NCBI GenBank assembly: GCA_902616675.1
Contig: CACMTV010000005.1
Coordinates: 1 to 60,031 of the forward strand
DNA from: an uncultured Pelagibacteraceae bacterium
GTDB lineage: Bacteria; Pseudomonadota; Alphaproteobacteria; Pelagibacterales; Pelagibacteraceae
Length of the DNA stretch: 60,031 bases
Reading direction: 5' to 3'
Below, in pieces: positions 46,999 through 56,263 of the stretch (position 1 is the stretch's first letter; every line of letters starts with the position of its first letter). Below the pieces are notes generated by a model, which saw only the letters and a list, made by a program, of their open reading frames with translations, did no database searches and had not been told where the DNA came from. Made by a program: the position numbers and the translations under genes.

Positions 46999-48369
46999 TT
47001 AATTAATACCTTTTATACCGAGTTGTTTTAACTTTCTATGTAGGGCTGAACGCTCCATTCCAATAAAGTCAGCTGTTTTTGAGATGTTTCCGTGATTTTT
47101 TTTTAATTGTATTGTTAGATATTCTTTTTCAAATCTTTCTCTTGCCTCCTTTAATGGAGGTGCAAAAGTATCATTATCAATAAAATTTTTATTTAGTGGT
47201 TTTTTATTATTCAGTATATCGCTTATGGACTTATCAATTTTCTCTTTGCTTTCATTAGCTGAAACAATTGATAATCTTTCAATTAAATTTCTTAATTCCC
47301 TAATGTTGCCTGGCCAATTATAAGTATATAATTGATCATTTTTAGTATTAATATCAATTTCTTGTACACCATTTATCTCTGAAATCTTTTTTTTGAAGTA
47401 ATTTATTAATTCTGGAATATCCTCTGTTCTTGATGTCAGTGAGCTTAATTCAATGGGTACAACATTTAATCTATGAAATAAATCCTCTCTAAATTTTCCT
47501 GTAGCTACCTCCTCGAGTAAATTTCTTGAAGTAGATGAAATTATTCTCACATTAACATTAACATCTTTTTTGCCATTAATTCTTTTAAATTTTTGATCTA
47601 TGAGTACTCTTAAAATAATTGCTTGAGTTTCTATTGGTATCTCGGTTACTTCATCTATCAATAAAGTTCCTTTATTTGCTCTATCAAAAGCACCAAAAGA
47701 AATAGTGCCGTCTTCAAATTCTTGTCCAAACAATTCTTTTTCATAAGTTTTTTCATTTAATGAAGCAGCATTGATAACAACAAAGGGGTTTTTATTTCTA
47801 GATGAAAGTTTATGAATTTTTCTCGCTACAAGTTCTTTGCCTGAACCAGTAGGCCCAGAAATTAAAACTCTACTTTCAGTATTTGATAATTTTTCAATGA
47901 TTTTTTTAACTTTTAAAATTGATGGACTTTTACCTATAAGCTCAAACGAGTGAAATAATTTACTCTCTATAATTTCCTTTTCCTCTTTTAAGCTAGCAGC
48001 TTCTAAAGCTCTATTTACATAATTTAATAGCTTATCTATTGAAAAGGAAGCTCCTTTTTCTATAAATTCATATGCCCCTAGTCTAATTGATTCTAGTGCC
48101 ACAGTTACAGTTGCGTGACCTGAGATCATTATTACAGGAATAGCATTATTTTTTTTCATGATAAGTTTTAATAAATCTGTTCCATCTTTATCTGCTCTAT
48201 CAAGTTTAATATCTATTATCGCTAAATCAGGTAATTTTTTATTAATTTCTAATAAAGCTTGGTTGTAATTAGCTGCAGATCTTACGCTAAAACTTTTTTC
48301 CTTTAGAATGTTACAGATTAAATACCTAATGTCAGGATTATCGTCTATTACTAGGACTTCTTTATTCAT
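46999..48369 (-). CDS. ntrX: NtrX-type response regulator
   Basis: The 456-residue protein has a receiver domain (Asp53 in IIDIKLD, then ISGHATV), an AAA+ domain and a C-terminal Fis-type HTH. Walker A is SGPTGSGKE (171-179) and Walker B is GTLLIDEV. The HTH has GNISKTADFIGMERSALHRK. The GAFTGA loop that contacts sigma-54 is absent: ELFGQEFEDGTISFGAFDRA runs straight to GTLLIDEV. That fits NtrX of alphaproteobacteria, which can act without sigma-54. Its partner kinase ntrY is 3 bases upstream. Likely targets, known elsewhere, are envelope, redox or nitrogen genes; here they are unknown. Confidence 0.92.
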   Translation of the reverse strand: MNKEVLVIDDNPDIRYLICNILKEKSFSVRSAANYNQALLEINKKLPDLAIIDIKLDRADKDGTDLLKLIMKKNNAIPVIMISGHATVTVALESIRLGAYEFIEKGASFSIDKLLNYVNRALEAASLKEEKEIIESKLFHSFELIGKSPSILKVKKIIEKLSNTESRVLISGPTGSGKELVARKIHKLSSRNKNPFVVINAASLNEKTYEKELFGQEFEDGTISFGAFDRANKGTLLIDEVTEIPIETQAIILRVLIDQKFKRINGKKDVNVNVRIISSTSRNLLEEVATGKFREDLFHRLNVVPIELSSLTSRTEDIPELINYFKKKISEINGVQEIDINTKNDQLYTYNWPGNIRELRNLIERLSIVSANESKEKIDKSISDILNNKKPLNKNFIDNDTFAPPLKEARERFEKEYLTIQLKKNHGNISKTADFIGMERSALHRKLKQLGIKGIN

Positions 48370-48372
48370 AAA

Positions 48373-50139
48373 TTATATTTTCGGTAGCCAAATTTCAATT
48401 TTAGTTCCATTTTCTTTTTTAATTACAAATTCTCCAGAATGTTCATTTATTATCTTATTAACTATTGGAAGACCTAAACCTGTTCCATTTTTTTTGGTTG
48501 TAAAATAAGGTGTCATCACTTTTTTTGTATCTGAAATTCCTTCACCATTATCTCTTATAACAATGACTATATAATCAATATTATTATGAATATCTATGTC
48601 AATTTTACCTTCATATTTAGGCTTTTTATTCAAAATTTCAATTATTGATTCTTCAGCATTTTTAATAATATTGATAAATACCCTATACAACTGATCTTCA
48701 TCACCCATAATGAAGTTCTTTTTTTTATTTTCCTTGAAAAATATCTTGCTCTTCAAAGATATTTTTAAAAAATTAATCGAACGTAAAATTACATCATTTA
48801 AATTAATTTTTTTTAGTACAGGTCTTGGCATTCTAGCAAAATTAGAAAATTCATTAACAAGTTTTTCAATATCTTTTATTTGTCTATTTATAGTTAATAA
48901 ATAATCGTTAAATTGAGAACTGTCTTCACCAACTTTTGAAGAGTATTTTTCTTTAAGCCTGTCTATAGATAATTGTATTGGCGTTAAAGGATTCTTAATC
49001 TCATGAGCAAGTTTTCTAGCAACAGTTTCCCAGGCTTCATATCTTTCAGTGACTAGAAGTTTGTCTTGCTGTCTTTTTAATCTTGTTATCATGTTATTAA
49101 AATTTAAATTTAATTTTTTGAACTCTTCATCAGCTTCTATGTTAGGTACTTTTGCATCTAATTCACCTTTACTAATGTTTTCAGATGCACTGATCAAATT
49201 TATAATTGGTTTTGTTAATCTTCTTGCAAATGTTATTGCGACCGCAGTGGATAGAAAAAGTAATAATGTGACTACAATTATGTAAATGATAGCAAATGTA
49301 AGTTTAATACCTGTTTGACTATTTTCCACTGAATAATAAAAATCAACTGCTTTTTCAGTTTCATTTAAATATTTTAGTATATCTGGATCGATATCCCTCG
49401 AGATATAAAGATATGTATCAATAAATGAGTTTAATTTTATCATTGCGGAAGTTTTGTTTTCAAAATTATTTGGAATAATAACTGGTGCCCCTTTTAATGC
49501 TTCATCGAAAGTTTCCTCACCTGGAAAAAAAAAATCACTTGATGTTATACCAGTTTCAGATAATAAAATATTACCTGCGCTATCAATTAAATAAATATCG
49601 TCGATTTTTCTTAAAATTTTTTCAGCTCCTACAACTCTTAAAAATTGTTTAGGATTAGAATAATAAAAATTTGAAGCCCTATTTAAACCAACGCTCATTA
49701 AAATTACATCAGATTTAACATTTTTTTTACTCTCTTCTAAATAGTTTCTAGCAACATCATTTGAATTATTTACCGCTTGAGTAATTTGATCATCAAAATA
49801 TTTTTGTAAACCGAAATTAAATATCACAAGAGAGAAAACTGCTACTATTAATGAAGGTATTAATGTAAATATTGAAAAAAGTGATACATATTTTAAATTT
49901 GTTTGTGAACCAGATTTGTTATTTTTACCTGCACTGTAGAATCTAAAAAAATTTCTAAATATTAAATAAAAAAAAATTAATAACAAAAATATATCTAGAG
50001 AAAGCAAAACTAATATATTTTGCTCAGTAAGAGGTACAAACCCTTCATTGATAAATGTTAGAAATGTTAATATACCTAGAAAAATGCAGGTAAAAGAGGA
50101 TAAAATAATCCAATTAAAATTTTTAATTATCTTAAACAT
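48373..50139 (-). CDS. ntrY: NtrY-type sensor histidine kinase
   Basis: A membrane kinase of 588 residues. It has several N-terminal hydrophobic segments (about 10-105), a periplasmic sensor region (about 110-280), a further helix and a HAMP domain with TFARRLTKPIINLISASENI. The H box KLAHEIKNPLTPIQLS follows (His379), and the ATPase boxes are NAEESI, RDNGEGIS and NGTGLGLPIV. No obvious ligand-binding motif is seen in the sensor domain. It pairs with NtrX. NtrB and NtrC, which usually precede it in alphaproteobacteria, are not here. Confidence 0.93.
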   Translation of the reverse strand: MFKIIKNFNWIILSSFTCIFLGILTFLTFINEGFVPLTEQNILVLLSLDIFLLLIFFYLIFRNFFRFYSAGKNNKSGSQTNLKYVSLFSIFTLIPSLIVAVFSLVIFNFGLQKYFDDQITQAVNNSNDVARNYLEESKKNVKSDVILMSVGLNRASNFYYSNPKQFLRVVGAEKILRKIDDIYLIDSAGNILLSETGITSSDFFFPGEETFDEALKGAPVIIPNNFENKTSAMIKLNSFIDTYLYISRDIDPDILKYLNETEKAVDFYYSVENSQTGIKLTFAIIYIIVVTLLLFLSTAVAITFARRLTKPIINLISASENISKGELDAKVPNIEADEEFKKLNLNFNNMITRLKRQQDKLLVTERYEAWETVARKLAHEIKNPLTPIQLSIDRLKEKYSSKVGEDSSQFNDYLLTINRQIKDIEKLVNEFSNFARMPRPVLKKINLNDVILRSINFLKISLKSKIFFKENKKKNFIMGDEDQLYRVFINIIKNAEESIIEILNKKPKYEGKIDIDIHNNIDYIVIVIRDNGEGISDTKKVMTPYFTTKKNGTGLGLPIVNKIINEHSGEFVIKKENGTKIEIWLPKI

Positions 50140-50179
50140 ATAGTTAATAATTTATATAAATATAATATAAGTTTATACC

Positions 50180-51325
50180 ATGAGTTTCAGTTTAATCATT
50201 CTTGCTGGAGGTAATAGCCATAGATTTAGGTCTAATATAGGCAAACCATATCAAAAAATTGCTGGCAAATCATTAATTGAAATAAACGTAGATAAAGCAA
50301 GAAAAATTAAAGCAATTAAAAAGGTGGTTCTTGTTTATAATAGAAAAGACTTTAAAAGAGTCAAATCACTGAAATTAAAAAATATTAAACTAATTATAGG
50401 CGGGAAAAATAGACAACAATCTGCTTTTAATGCATTGAAATATTTAATTAAAAATAAAGGCGCTACAAAAGTATTGATACACGACGTGGCACGACCAAAT
50501 TTTACACTTAAATTACTTAATTCAATTGTTAAAAAAATGAAAAGTGCAAGAGCTGTTATCCCAAAAATAAATATAAACGATGCAGTAAAGCAGAAAATTG
50601 ACTCGAGTTTAAGTGAATATATTTTAGGAAAAAAAAGAGATAGTTTATTTTTAACTCAAACACCACAAGCGTTTAATCTTAAGGAAATCTATCACTTGCA
50701 CAGAACAAACGGTGCTAAGTACAAAGATGATGATATCTCTCTTTATATGGATTTGAATAAGGTTAAATTTATTGAAGGTGAAAAAAATAACTTTAAAATT
50801 ACAGACTTGTCAGATTTTGAAAATTTAAAAAATATCTATAGATCAAAACAAAGTGTTGGTATTGGTTTTGATGTTCACAGGCTAGCACCTAAAAGAAAAC
50901 TTTACTTAGCGGGACTTAAAATTAAATCAAAACTAGGGACGCTTGGTCATTCAGATGGAGATCCTGTTCTTCATGCAATAACTGACGCTATATTAGGTGC
51001 ATGTCAAATGGGTGATATTGGGAGTATGTTTTCAGATAAAAATAAAAAATTCAAAAATATAAGATCAAATATCTTGTTAAAAAAAGTTTTAGATCAAATA
51101 AAATTTAAAGGTTATTTGCTTAATAATATAGATATAAATATAATTACTCAAACACCTAAAATTAAAAATCTTAAAAATAAAATGATTGAAAATATTGCTG
51201 AGCTGTGTGAAATTTCAAAAGACAAAATAAACATTAAAGGTAAAACCACTGAAAAATTAGGTGTTATCGGAAAAGAAAAAGCTATAGCATGTGAAGTCAT
51301 AGCGTCAGTAGTAAAATATGATTAA
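50180..51325 (+). CDS. ispDF: Bifunctional IspD/IspF isoprenoid enzyme
   Basis: This fusion catalyses two steps of the MEP pathway. The IspD part (1 to about 222) makes CDP-methylerythritol; the IspF part (about 225-381) makes the cyclodiphosphate. IspD signs are IILAGGNSHRF, IHDVARPNF and LTQTPQAF. IspF signs are GIGFDVHRL (Asp231, His233), LGHSDGDPVLHAITDA (His257) and KATTEKLG-type KGKTTEKLGVIGKE. The fusion is common in alphaproteobacteria. It is divergent from ntrY across 40 bases with TATAAT at 50161-50166, and overlaps pgpA by 8 bases. Confidence 0.96.
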   Translation: MSFSLIILAGGNSHRFRSNIGKPYQKIAGKSLIEINVDKARKIKAIKKVVLVYNRKDFKRVKSLKLKNIKLIIGGKNRQQSAFNALKYLIKNKGATKVLIHDVARPNFTLKLLNSIVKKMKSARAVIPKININDAVKQKIDSSLSEYILGKKRDSLFLTQTPQAFNLKEIYHLHRTNGAKYKDDDISLYMDLNKVKFIEGEKNNFKITDLSDFENLKNIYRSKQSVGIGFDVHRLAPKRKLYLAGLKIKSKLGTLGHSDGDPVLHAITDAILGACQMGDIGSMFSDKNKKFKNIRSNILLKKVLDQIKFKGYLLNNIDINIITQTPKIKNLKNKMIENIAELCEISKDKINIKGKTTEKLGVIGKEKAIACEVIASVVKYD

Positions 51326-51824
51326 AACTTTTAATTATTTATTTGTTACTTTTTTTGGGATAGGAACAATAAGATTTGCTCCTGGAACAATTACTTCTTT
51401 AATTACAACTGTTCTCCTTTTCAGTTTATTTCATGTATTAAATTTTTCTAATAATGTAATTTTATTATTTCTAATTTTAGTTTTTTTATATTCTTTTTAC
51501 GCTGTAGCTGAGTATATAAAAGAAAATGAAAATAAGGATCCCAAGGAAGTTGTTATAGATGAAGTTATAGGCCAGTCTGTTCCAATTTATTTATTTGAGA
51601 TAGCACATGGTACAGAAAAAAACTTTCAGGAATCAATACTTTTTTACATTTATATTTTTGTATTGTTTAGGTTTTTTGACATTAAAAAACCATTTCCAGT
51701 CAATATTTTTGATAAAAATTATAAAAATAGTTTTGGTGTAATTATTGATGATGTTATTGCAGGATTATACGTTGTTTTAACCCTTATTGTTTTCATGATT
51801 ATCAAGTCGAGGTTCTTTGTATGA
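51318..51824 (+). CDS. pgpA: Phosphatidylglycerophosphatase A
   Basis: PgpA dephosphorylates phosphatidylglycerol phosphate in the inner membrane. The 168-residue protein has GIGTIRFAPGTITSL (about 14-28), the acidic active-site segment VVIDEVIGQSVP, FRFFDIKKPFPV and GVIIDDVIAGLYV. These are the conserved family blocks, among four hydrophobic segments. It overlaps ispDF by 8 bases and cinA by 4, forming a coupled three-gene run. Confidence 0.93.
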   Translation: MIKTFNYLFVTFFGIGTIRFAPGTITSLITTVLLFSLFHVLNFSNNVILLFLILVFLYSFYAVAEYIKENENKDPKEVVIDEVIGQSVPIYLFEIAHGTEKNFQESILFYIYIFVLFRFFDIKKPFPVNIFDKNYKNSFGVIIDDVIAGLYVVLTLIVFMIIKSRFFV

Positions 51825-52288
51825 GTTTAAATAAAAAAGTAGTTTCAATTCTTAGAAAGAAAAAATTTAAGTTAGCAATAGCTGAGTCTTGCACTGGAGG
51901 ACTGCTTTCAAGTTCAATTGCCTCCGTAAGTGGTGCTTCAAAAGTATTTTCAATGGGTTTTGTTACTTACTCTAATCAAGCTAAAATAAATATCTTAAAA
52001 GTACCAAAAAAAATTATTCAAAAGCATGGTGCAGTTAGTGTCCAATGCTGCTTGTTTATGGTTAATAATTTGAGCAAAATTAGTAAAAGTAAGCTTTGTA
52101 TTTCTGTAACTGGTATAGCTGGTCCTAATGGTGGGTCAAAGCAAAAACCAGTTGGGTTAGTATATATTGGTTTTAAGAAAGATAAAATTGTTAAAGTAAA
52201 TAGATATGTCTTTAAAAATCGAGGAAGAAATTACATTCAAAAAGCAACGGTAAATAAAGCTTTAAAATTAATTCATAATTTTCTCTAA
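51821..52288 (+). CDS. pncC: CinA C-terminal-type nicotinamide-nucleotide amidase
   Basis: The enzyme deamidates nicotinamide mononucleotide, recycling NAD breakdown products. At 155 residues it is the stand-alone amidase (PncC/YgaD type) without the N-terminal CinA domain. Conserved parts are AIAESCTGGLLSSSIASVSG (19-38), VTYSNQAKINIL, HGAVS and VTGIAGPNGGSKQKPVGLVY. It ends convergently, overlapping the small membrane-protein gene at 52268 by 21 bases. Confidence 0.93.
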   Translation: MSLNKKVVSILRKKKFKLAIAESCTGGLLSSSIASVSGASKVFSMGFVTYSNQAKINILKVPKKIIQKHGAVSVQCCLFMVNNLSKISKSKLCISVTGIAGPNGGSKQKPVGLVYIGFKKDKIVKVNRYVFKNRGRNYIQKATVNKALKLIHNFL

Positions 52289-52561
52289 TACTTGAGCTGC
52301 TAAAATATTTACTAAAAAGAATATTACTATCACGTCAATATAAAGTAAAAAAACTAATCTATTTCTAAATCTTCTTCTTCTAAGAATTTTTGGTTTATCA
52401 GGATTAAAATCCTCTTTCTTATTTGGTTTGAAATCGTAAGAAAATTTCCAATAATTTGTATCTGTTTCGTTCGGATCTCCCGTATTGAAATATTTAATAT
52501 ACTCTACTAAGTACCACCAAAAAACCAAAAAAATTATTATTAGAGATATAGTGCCGAACAT
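52268..52561 (-). CDS. Small two-span membrane protein of unknown function (97 aa)
   Basis: I do not recognise it. A hydrophobic segment (about 4-24) is followed by a polar middle with NTGDPNETDTNYWKFSYDFK and an Arg-rich patch (ILRRRRFRNR). A second hydrophobic segment (about 70-92) ends the protein. Both ends would lie on the same side of the membrane. It overlaps the RatA-like gene by one base (TAATG-type) and is probably the last gene of the tpiA-to-ratA operon. Confidence 0.72.
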   Translation of the reverse strand: MFGTISLIIIFLVFWWYLVEYIKYFNTGDPNETDTNYWKFSYDFKPNKKEDFNPDKPKILRRRRFRNRLVFLLYIDVIVIFFLVNILAAQVLEKIMN

Positions 52562-53004
52562 TACTTGTATAATTCTAAAGCCCTTTTTTCAAAAGCATTT
52601 GCAATTTTGTTCAAACCAAAATTAAAGGATCTTTTCATTATCGCATTTAACAAATTATTTTTTAATTCAAAATCAATATCAAATTCAAGTTGTGTAGAAT
52701 TATTAATTTCTTTAAATTTCCATTCATTTTTCAAATGAGTGAGAGGTCCTTCAATATTTGTGACTAAAATTTTATCTTTTTCTTTATAATAATGAACTAA
52801 GCTTGTATAAGTTTCATTAATAATACTTTTACCAACTTTTAAATCAGCTTTTATCTCAATCAAATCACTGCTTTCTTTTCTTGTATAAACTTTACCATTT
52901 AAACACCAGGGAACAAACTCTGGATATTTTTCAATATCAAGAACCATTTCAATTAGTTGTTTTTTTTTACAGGGAATAATTTTTTTTATTGATGCGGATG
53001 ACAT
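52561..53004 (-). CDS. RatA/COQ10-like START-domain protein
   Basis: The 147-residue SRPBCC-fold protein has [20 protein letters not shown] (13-32), the diagnostic opening of the COQ10/RatA group, and [20 protein letters not shown] in the second half. COQ10 homologues bind ubiquinone and help respiration. The E. coli RatA name comes from a proposed ribosome-binding toxin; for an alphaproteobacterium next to lipA the quinone role is more plausible. It overlaps lipA by 19 bases. Confidence 0.88.
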   Translation of the reverse strand: MSSASIKKIIPCKKKQLIEMVLDIEKYPEFVPWCLNGKVYTRKESSDLIEIKADLKVGKSIINETYTSLVHYYKEKDKILVTNIEGPLTHLKNEWKFKEINNSTQLEFDIDFELKNNLLNAIMKRSFNFGLNKIANAFEKRALELYK

Positions 53005-53933
53005 TCAAGCTGTTTATTTCTTGCGTCCTGTAGTTTTTTAAAATCTTCATCAGCATGATAAGAAGATCTTGTTAAAGGTGTCGAAGACACTAGTAAAAAA
53101 CCTTTTGTCTTTGCAATCATCTCAAGTTCTTTAAATTCCTCTGGTGTATAATATCGATGTAGTGGATGGTGTTTCGGTGAAGGTTGTAAATATTGACCGA
53201 TAGTAATAAAATCTACTTCGGCGGATCTTAAATCATCCATAACTTGAATAACCTCATTTTTATTTTCCCCTAAACCAACCATTATTCCGGATTTAGTGAA
53301 AATTTTATTATTAAATCTTTTTGCGTTTTTTAATAATTCTAAAGATGCAAAATAGCGAGCACCAGGCCTTACAGTAGTATAAAGTCTTGGAACAGTTTCA
53401 ATATTATGATTAAAAACATCTAAATCAGCCTCCAAAATTTTCTTATATGAATCTCCTTTCCTTAAAAAGTCTGGTGTTAAAACTTCAATAGACGTTTTAG
53501 GATTTTTATTTCTAGTAGCCTCGACAACTTTAAAAAAGTGCTCTGATCCTCCATCTTTTAAATCATCTCTATCAACAGATGTGATTACTACATGTTTCAA
53601 ATTTAAACTTTTGACTGCATTAGCAATTTTTAAAGGTTCAAAAATATCAAGAGCTTTTGGCTTTCCAGTTTTCACGTCACAAAAAGCACAAGCTCTAGTA
53701 CAAGTATCTCCCATAATCATAAAAGTGGCATGTTTTTTACTCCAGCATTCAGTAATATTTGGGCAATTGGCCTCCTGACAAACAGTTACTAAATTGTTTT
53801 GGTTAACAATTTGTTTTGTTTGAAAGAAAATCTGAGAGTTAAAAATTTTTGATCTGATCCATTCTGGCTTTCTTTTAATAGGATTAGAAGGTTTGTTAAC
53901 TTTTTCTGGATGTCTTTTATCTCTATCTATCAT
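52986..53933 (-). CDS. lipA: Lipoyl synthase (radical SAM)
   Basis: LipA inserts two sulfur atoms into protein-bound octanoate. The 315-residue protein has the auxiliary cluster cysteines in [14 protein letters not shown] (Cys52, 57, 63) and the radical SAM cysteines in CTRACAFC (Cys78, 82, 85). It also has [18 protein letters not shown] and the C-terminal serine ligand region near [13 protein letters not shown]. LipB (7564-8175) makes its substrate. It overlaps the FtsB-like gene by four bases and the RatA-like gene by 19. Confidence 0.97.
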   Translation of the reverse strand: MIDRDKRHPEKVNKPSNPIKRKPEWIRSKIFNSQIFFQTKQIVNQNNLVTVCQEANCPNITECWSKKHATFMIMGDTCTRACAFCDVKTGKPKALDIFEPLKIANAVKSLNLKHVVITSVDRDDLKDGGSEHFFKVVEATRNKNPKTSIEVLTPDFLRKGDSYKKILEADLDVFNHNIETVPRLYTTVRPGARYFASLELLKNAKRFNNKIFTKSGIMVGLGENKNEVIQVMDDLRSAEVDFITIGQYLQPSPKHHPLHRYYTPEEFKELEMIAKTKGFLLVSSTPLTRSSYHADEDFKKLQDARNKQLECHPHQ

Positions 53934-54226
53934 TTTAGTTTTATAATTATTTCTTCTTTTTTTCCAAATTTTAATTTTTCTCTAAATAATGTTTCTACGT
54001 AATCAAAGTTTAGGTTAGTTGATAAAAGTTTATTTTTTTTTTCAAATTCATTTAATTTTTCAGTTAATATCTTTTCTTTTTCGATTAAATTTTTTTGTTT
54101 TTTTTCTTTCTCATAATACGAGATTAATCCTCTTTCACCACCAATCATATTTGTAGCAATATATAAGGTTAAGAAAATGTTTAATAGCAAGAATTTCTTT
54201 TTAATAAAAAAGTTAAAAAGTCTCAT
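53930..54226 (-). CDS. FtsB/DivIC-family septum formation initiator
   Basis: A 98-residue single-span protein: basic N-terminus, hydrophobic helix (about 13-27), the N-terminal family turn [17 protein letters not shown], then a coiled coil (about 45-75). The divisome FtsB/DivIC proteins bridge FtsL and FtsQ at the septum. The position directly after eno is typical of both gamma- and alphaproteobacterial ftsB. It is 2 bases after eno and overlaps lipA by 4. Confidence 0.85.
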   Translation of the reverse strand: MRLFNFFIKKKFLLLNIFLTLYIATNMIGGERGLISYYEKEKKQKNLIEKEKILTEKLNEFEKKNKLLSTNLNFDYVETLFREKLKFGKKEEIIIKLK

Positions 54227-54228
54227 GT

Positions 54229-55440
54229 TTAAATTTTAGCCATTTTTGATTGATTTCCAAGCTTCTCTTCGATTCTCAAAAGCCTATTATATTTAGCAAC
54301 CCTCTCTGATCTAGCTAAAGATCCTGTTTTAATTTGAGAAGAATTAGTCGCAACTGCCAAATCAGCTATAAAAGTGTCTTCTGAGTCGCCAGATCTATGG
54401 GAGATTATGGTTTTAAAATTGTTATCTTTAGCAAGTTTTATTGTTTCAAGTGTTTCACTTACAGTGCCTATCTGATTTGGTTTGATTAGAATAGTGTTAG
54501 CACATTTTTCTTTAATTCCTTTTTCTAATCTTTTTTTATTTGTAACAAATAAATCATCCCCAACAATTTGAGTTTTTGTTTTTTGAGTTAAATTTTTCCA
54601 ATTATGCCAATCATCTTCTGGGAACGGATCTTCAATCGATTTTATCGGATATTTTTTTTCTAGATCTAGAAAGTATTGAACATTTTTCGGAACTTTAAGT
54701 TCATTTGCTGCTACATCTAAACAAATTGATACGTCCTTACCTGGCTTAAATCCTGATGTTGATATTGAATTTATAATAATTTCTATAGCCTCCTCATCGG
54801 ATCCTAGAGATGGCGCAAATCCACCCTCGTCACCTACGCTTGTAGAAATCTTTTTACTTTCTAAATATTTTTTTAAATTTTGTATAACTAGAAAGGACAT
54901 TTGCATACATTCTTTAAAATTTTTTGCTCCATCCGGTCTAATCATAAACTCTTGAATTTCTAATGAATTATTAGCATGAGCGCCACCATTAATGATATTC
55001 ATTAAAGGATAAGGCATACATAAAGTTTTATTTTCACTTTTAATGTACTCATATATCTCTTTTTTTGAGAATTTTGCGGCAGCTTTTAAATTTGCAATTG
55101 AAACTGCTAAAATAGAATTTGCACCTAAGTTTGATTTATTTTCCGTGCCATCTAAACTTAATAATATCTTATCTATTTCACTTTGATTTGTTGACTCTTT
55201 ATTTTGAAGCGCTTTAGAAATTTTATTATTAATGTTATTTACAGCATCAAAGACACTTTTATTTAAATAATCATTGTTTTTGTCTCTAAGTTCATGAGCT
55301 TCATAACGACCTGTTGAAGCCCCCGATGGCACTATTGAAGTTTCAATTGTCTCATCTTGCAAAATAATCTCGGCCTCAACTGTTGGGTTGCCTCTGCTAT
55401 CAAAGACTTGTCTGCCTTTTACACTTTTAATTTTTGACAT
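54229..55440 (-). CDS. eno: Enolase with shortened barrel loop
   Basis: Enolase dehydrates 2-phosphoglycerate to phosphoenolpyruvate. The 403-residue product keeps VFDSRGNPTVEAE and SGASTGRYEAHELRD. It also keeps the metal ligands in CLDVAANE, KSIEDPF and VGDDLFVTN, the general base in ILIKPNQIG, and ISHRSGDSEDTF. It is about 15-25 residues shorter than usual. The gap falls after LDVAANEL, where other enolases have an SEFY...GKY stretch before the YPIxSIEDP strand. The frame is intact, so this is not a simple frameshift. It lies 1 base after kdsA. Confidence 0.96.
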   Translation of the reverse strand: MSKIKSVKGRQVFDSRGNPTVEAEIILQDETIETSIVPSGASTGRYEAHELRDKNNDYLNKSVFDAVNNINNKISKALQNKESTNQSEIDKILLSLDGTENKSNLGANSILAVSIANLKAAAKFSKKEIYEYIKSENKTLCMPYPLMNIINGGAHANNSLEIQEFMIRPDGAKNFKECMQMSFLVIQNLKKYLESKKISTSVGDEGGFAPSLGSDEEAIEIIINSISTSGFKPGKDVSICLDVAANELKVPKNVQYFLDLEKKYPIKSIEDPFPEDDWHNWKNLTQKTKTQIVGDDLFVTNKKRLEKGIKEKCANTILIKPNQIGTVSETLETIKLAKDNNFKTIISHRSGDSEDTFIADLAVATNSSQIKTGSLARSERVAKYNRLLRIEEKLGNQSKMAKI

Positions 55441-55441
55441 T

Positions 55442-56263
55442 TTATTTAACTAATTTATCGATTTCAGTTAATTTTTTTAACAAACCTTTTAATTCATTAA
55501 GTGGGACCATATTAGGTCCATCTGATGGAGCATTATCTGGATCGTCATGAGTTTCTATAAATATTGCACCAACTCCAACTGCAATTGCAGCTCTGGCTAA
55601 ATGAGGAACAAATTCTCTTTGACCTCCACTTTTTTCACCCATCCCCCCCGGTTGTTGAACTGAATGCGTTGCATCAAAAATAATTGGAAAACCAAATTTC
55701 GACATTATGGGTAAGGCTCTCATATCTGAAACAAGTGTGTTATATCCAAAACTTGCTCCTCTCTCTGTTATGAGAATATTTTTATTTCCTGAATCTTCTA
55801 TCTTTTTTATAACATTTGCCATATCCCAGGGGGCTAAGAATTGTCCCTTTTTAACATTAATTATTTTTCCCGTTTTTGCTGCAGCTATTAACAGATCAGT
55901 TTGTCTACATAAAAATGCAGGAATTTGTAAAACATCTACATGATTTGCTACAACTGAACATTGCTCAGTTGTGTGGATATCAGTTAAAACTGGCACACCT
56001 ACTTCTTTTCTTAGTTTGTCGAAAATAGGTAAAGATTTATCTAATCCTAAACCTCTTTTTCCTTTTAAACTTGTTCTATTGGCTTTATCAAAAGATGTCT
56101 TATAAATAAGATTAATACCCAAGCCACTTGTAATTTTTTTTAATTCAGTAGAAATTTTCATTGCATGTGTCTCGCTTTCAAGCTGACATGGGCCGGCTAT
56201 CAAAGTGAAAGGTTTATCATTTCCAATTTCAAAATTATTACATTTTACTTTATGATTTTTCAT
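55442..56263 (-). CDS. kdsA: 3-deoxy-8-phosphooctulonate synthase
   Basis: KdsA joins phosphoenolpyruvate and arabinose-5-phosphate to form Kdo-8-phosphate for LPS inner core. The 273-residue protein has [15 protein letters not shown] (21-35), [25 protein letters not shown] and [30 protein letters not shown] comes near the end. The gene shows that this organism retains LPS core synthesis. It overlaps pyrG by 4 bases, and enolase downstream makes its substrate. Confidence 0.97.
   Translation of the reverse strand: MKNHKVKCNNFEIGNDKPFTLIAGPCQLESETHAMKISTELKKITSGLGINLIYKTSFDKANRTSLKGKRGLGLDKSLPIFDKLRKEVGVPVLTDIHTTEQCSVVANHVDVLQIPAFLCRQTDLLIAAAKTGKIINVKKGQFLAPWDMANVIKKIEDSGNKNILITERGASFGYNTLVSDMRALPIMSKFGFPIIFDATHSVQQPGGMGEKSGGQREFVPHLARAAIAVGVGAIFIETHDDPDNAPSDGPNMVPLNELKGLLKKLTEIDKLVK

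Noticed and set aside
47680-47700. GAFDRA in NtrX as a degenerate GAFTGA motif
   Set aside because: By spacing it aligns with the GRFELADGGTL-type strand just before Walker B, not with the sigma-54 loop, which is missing altogether.
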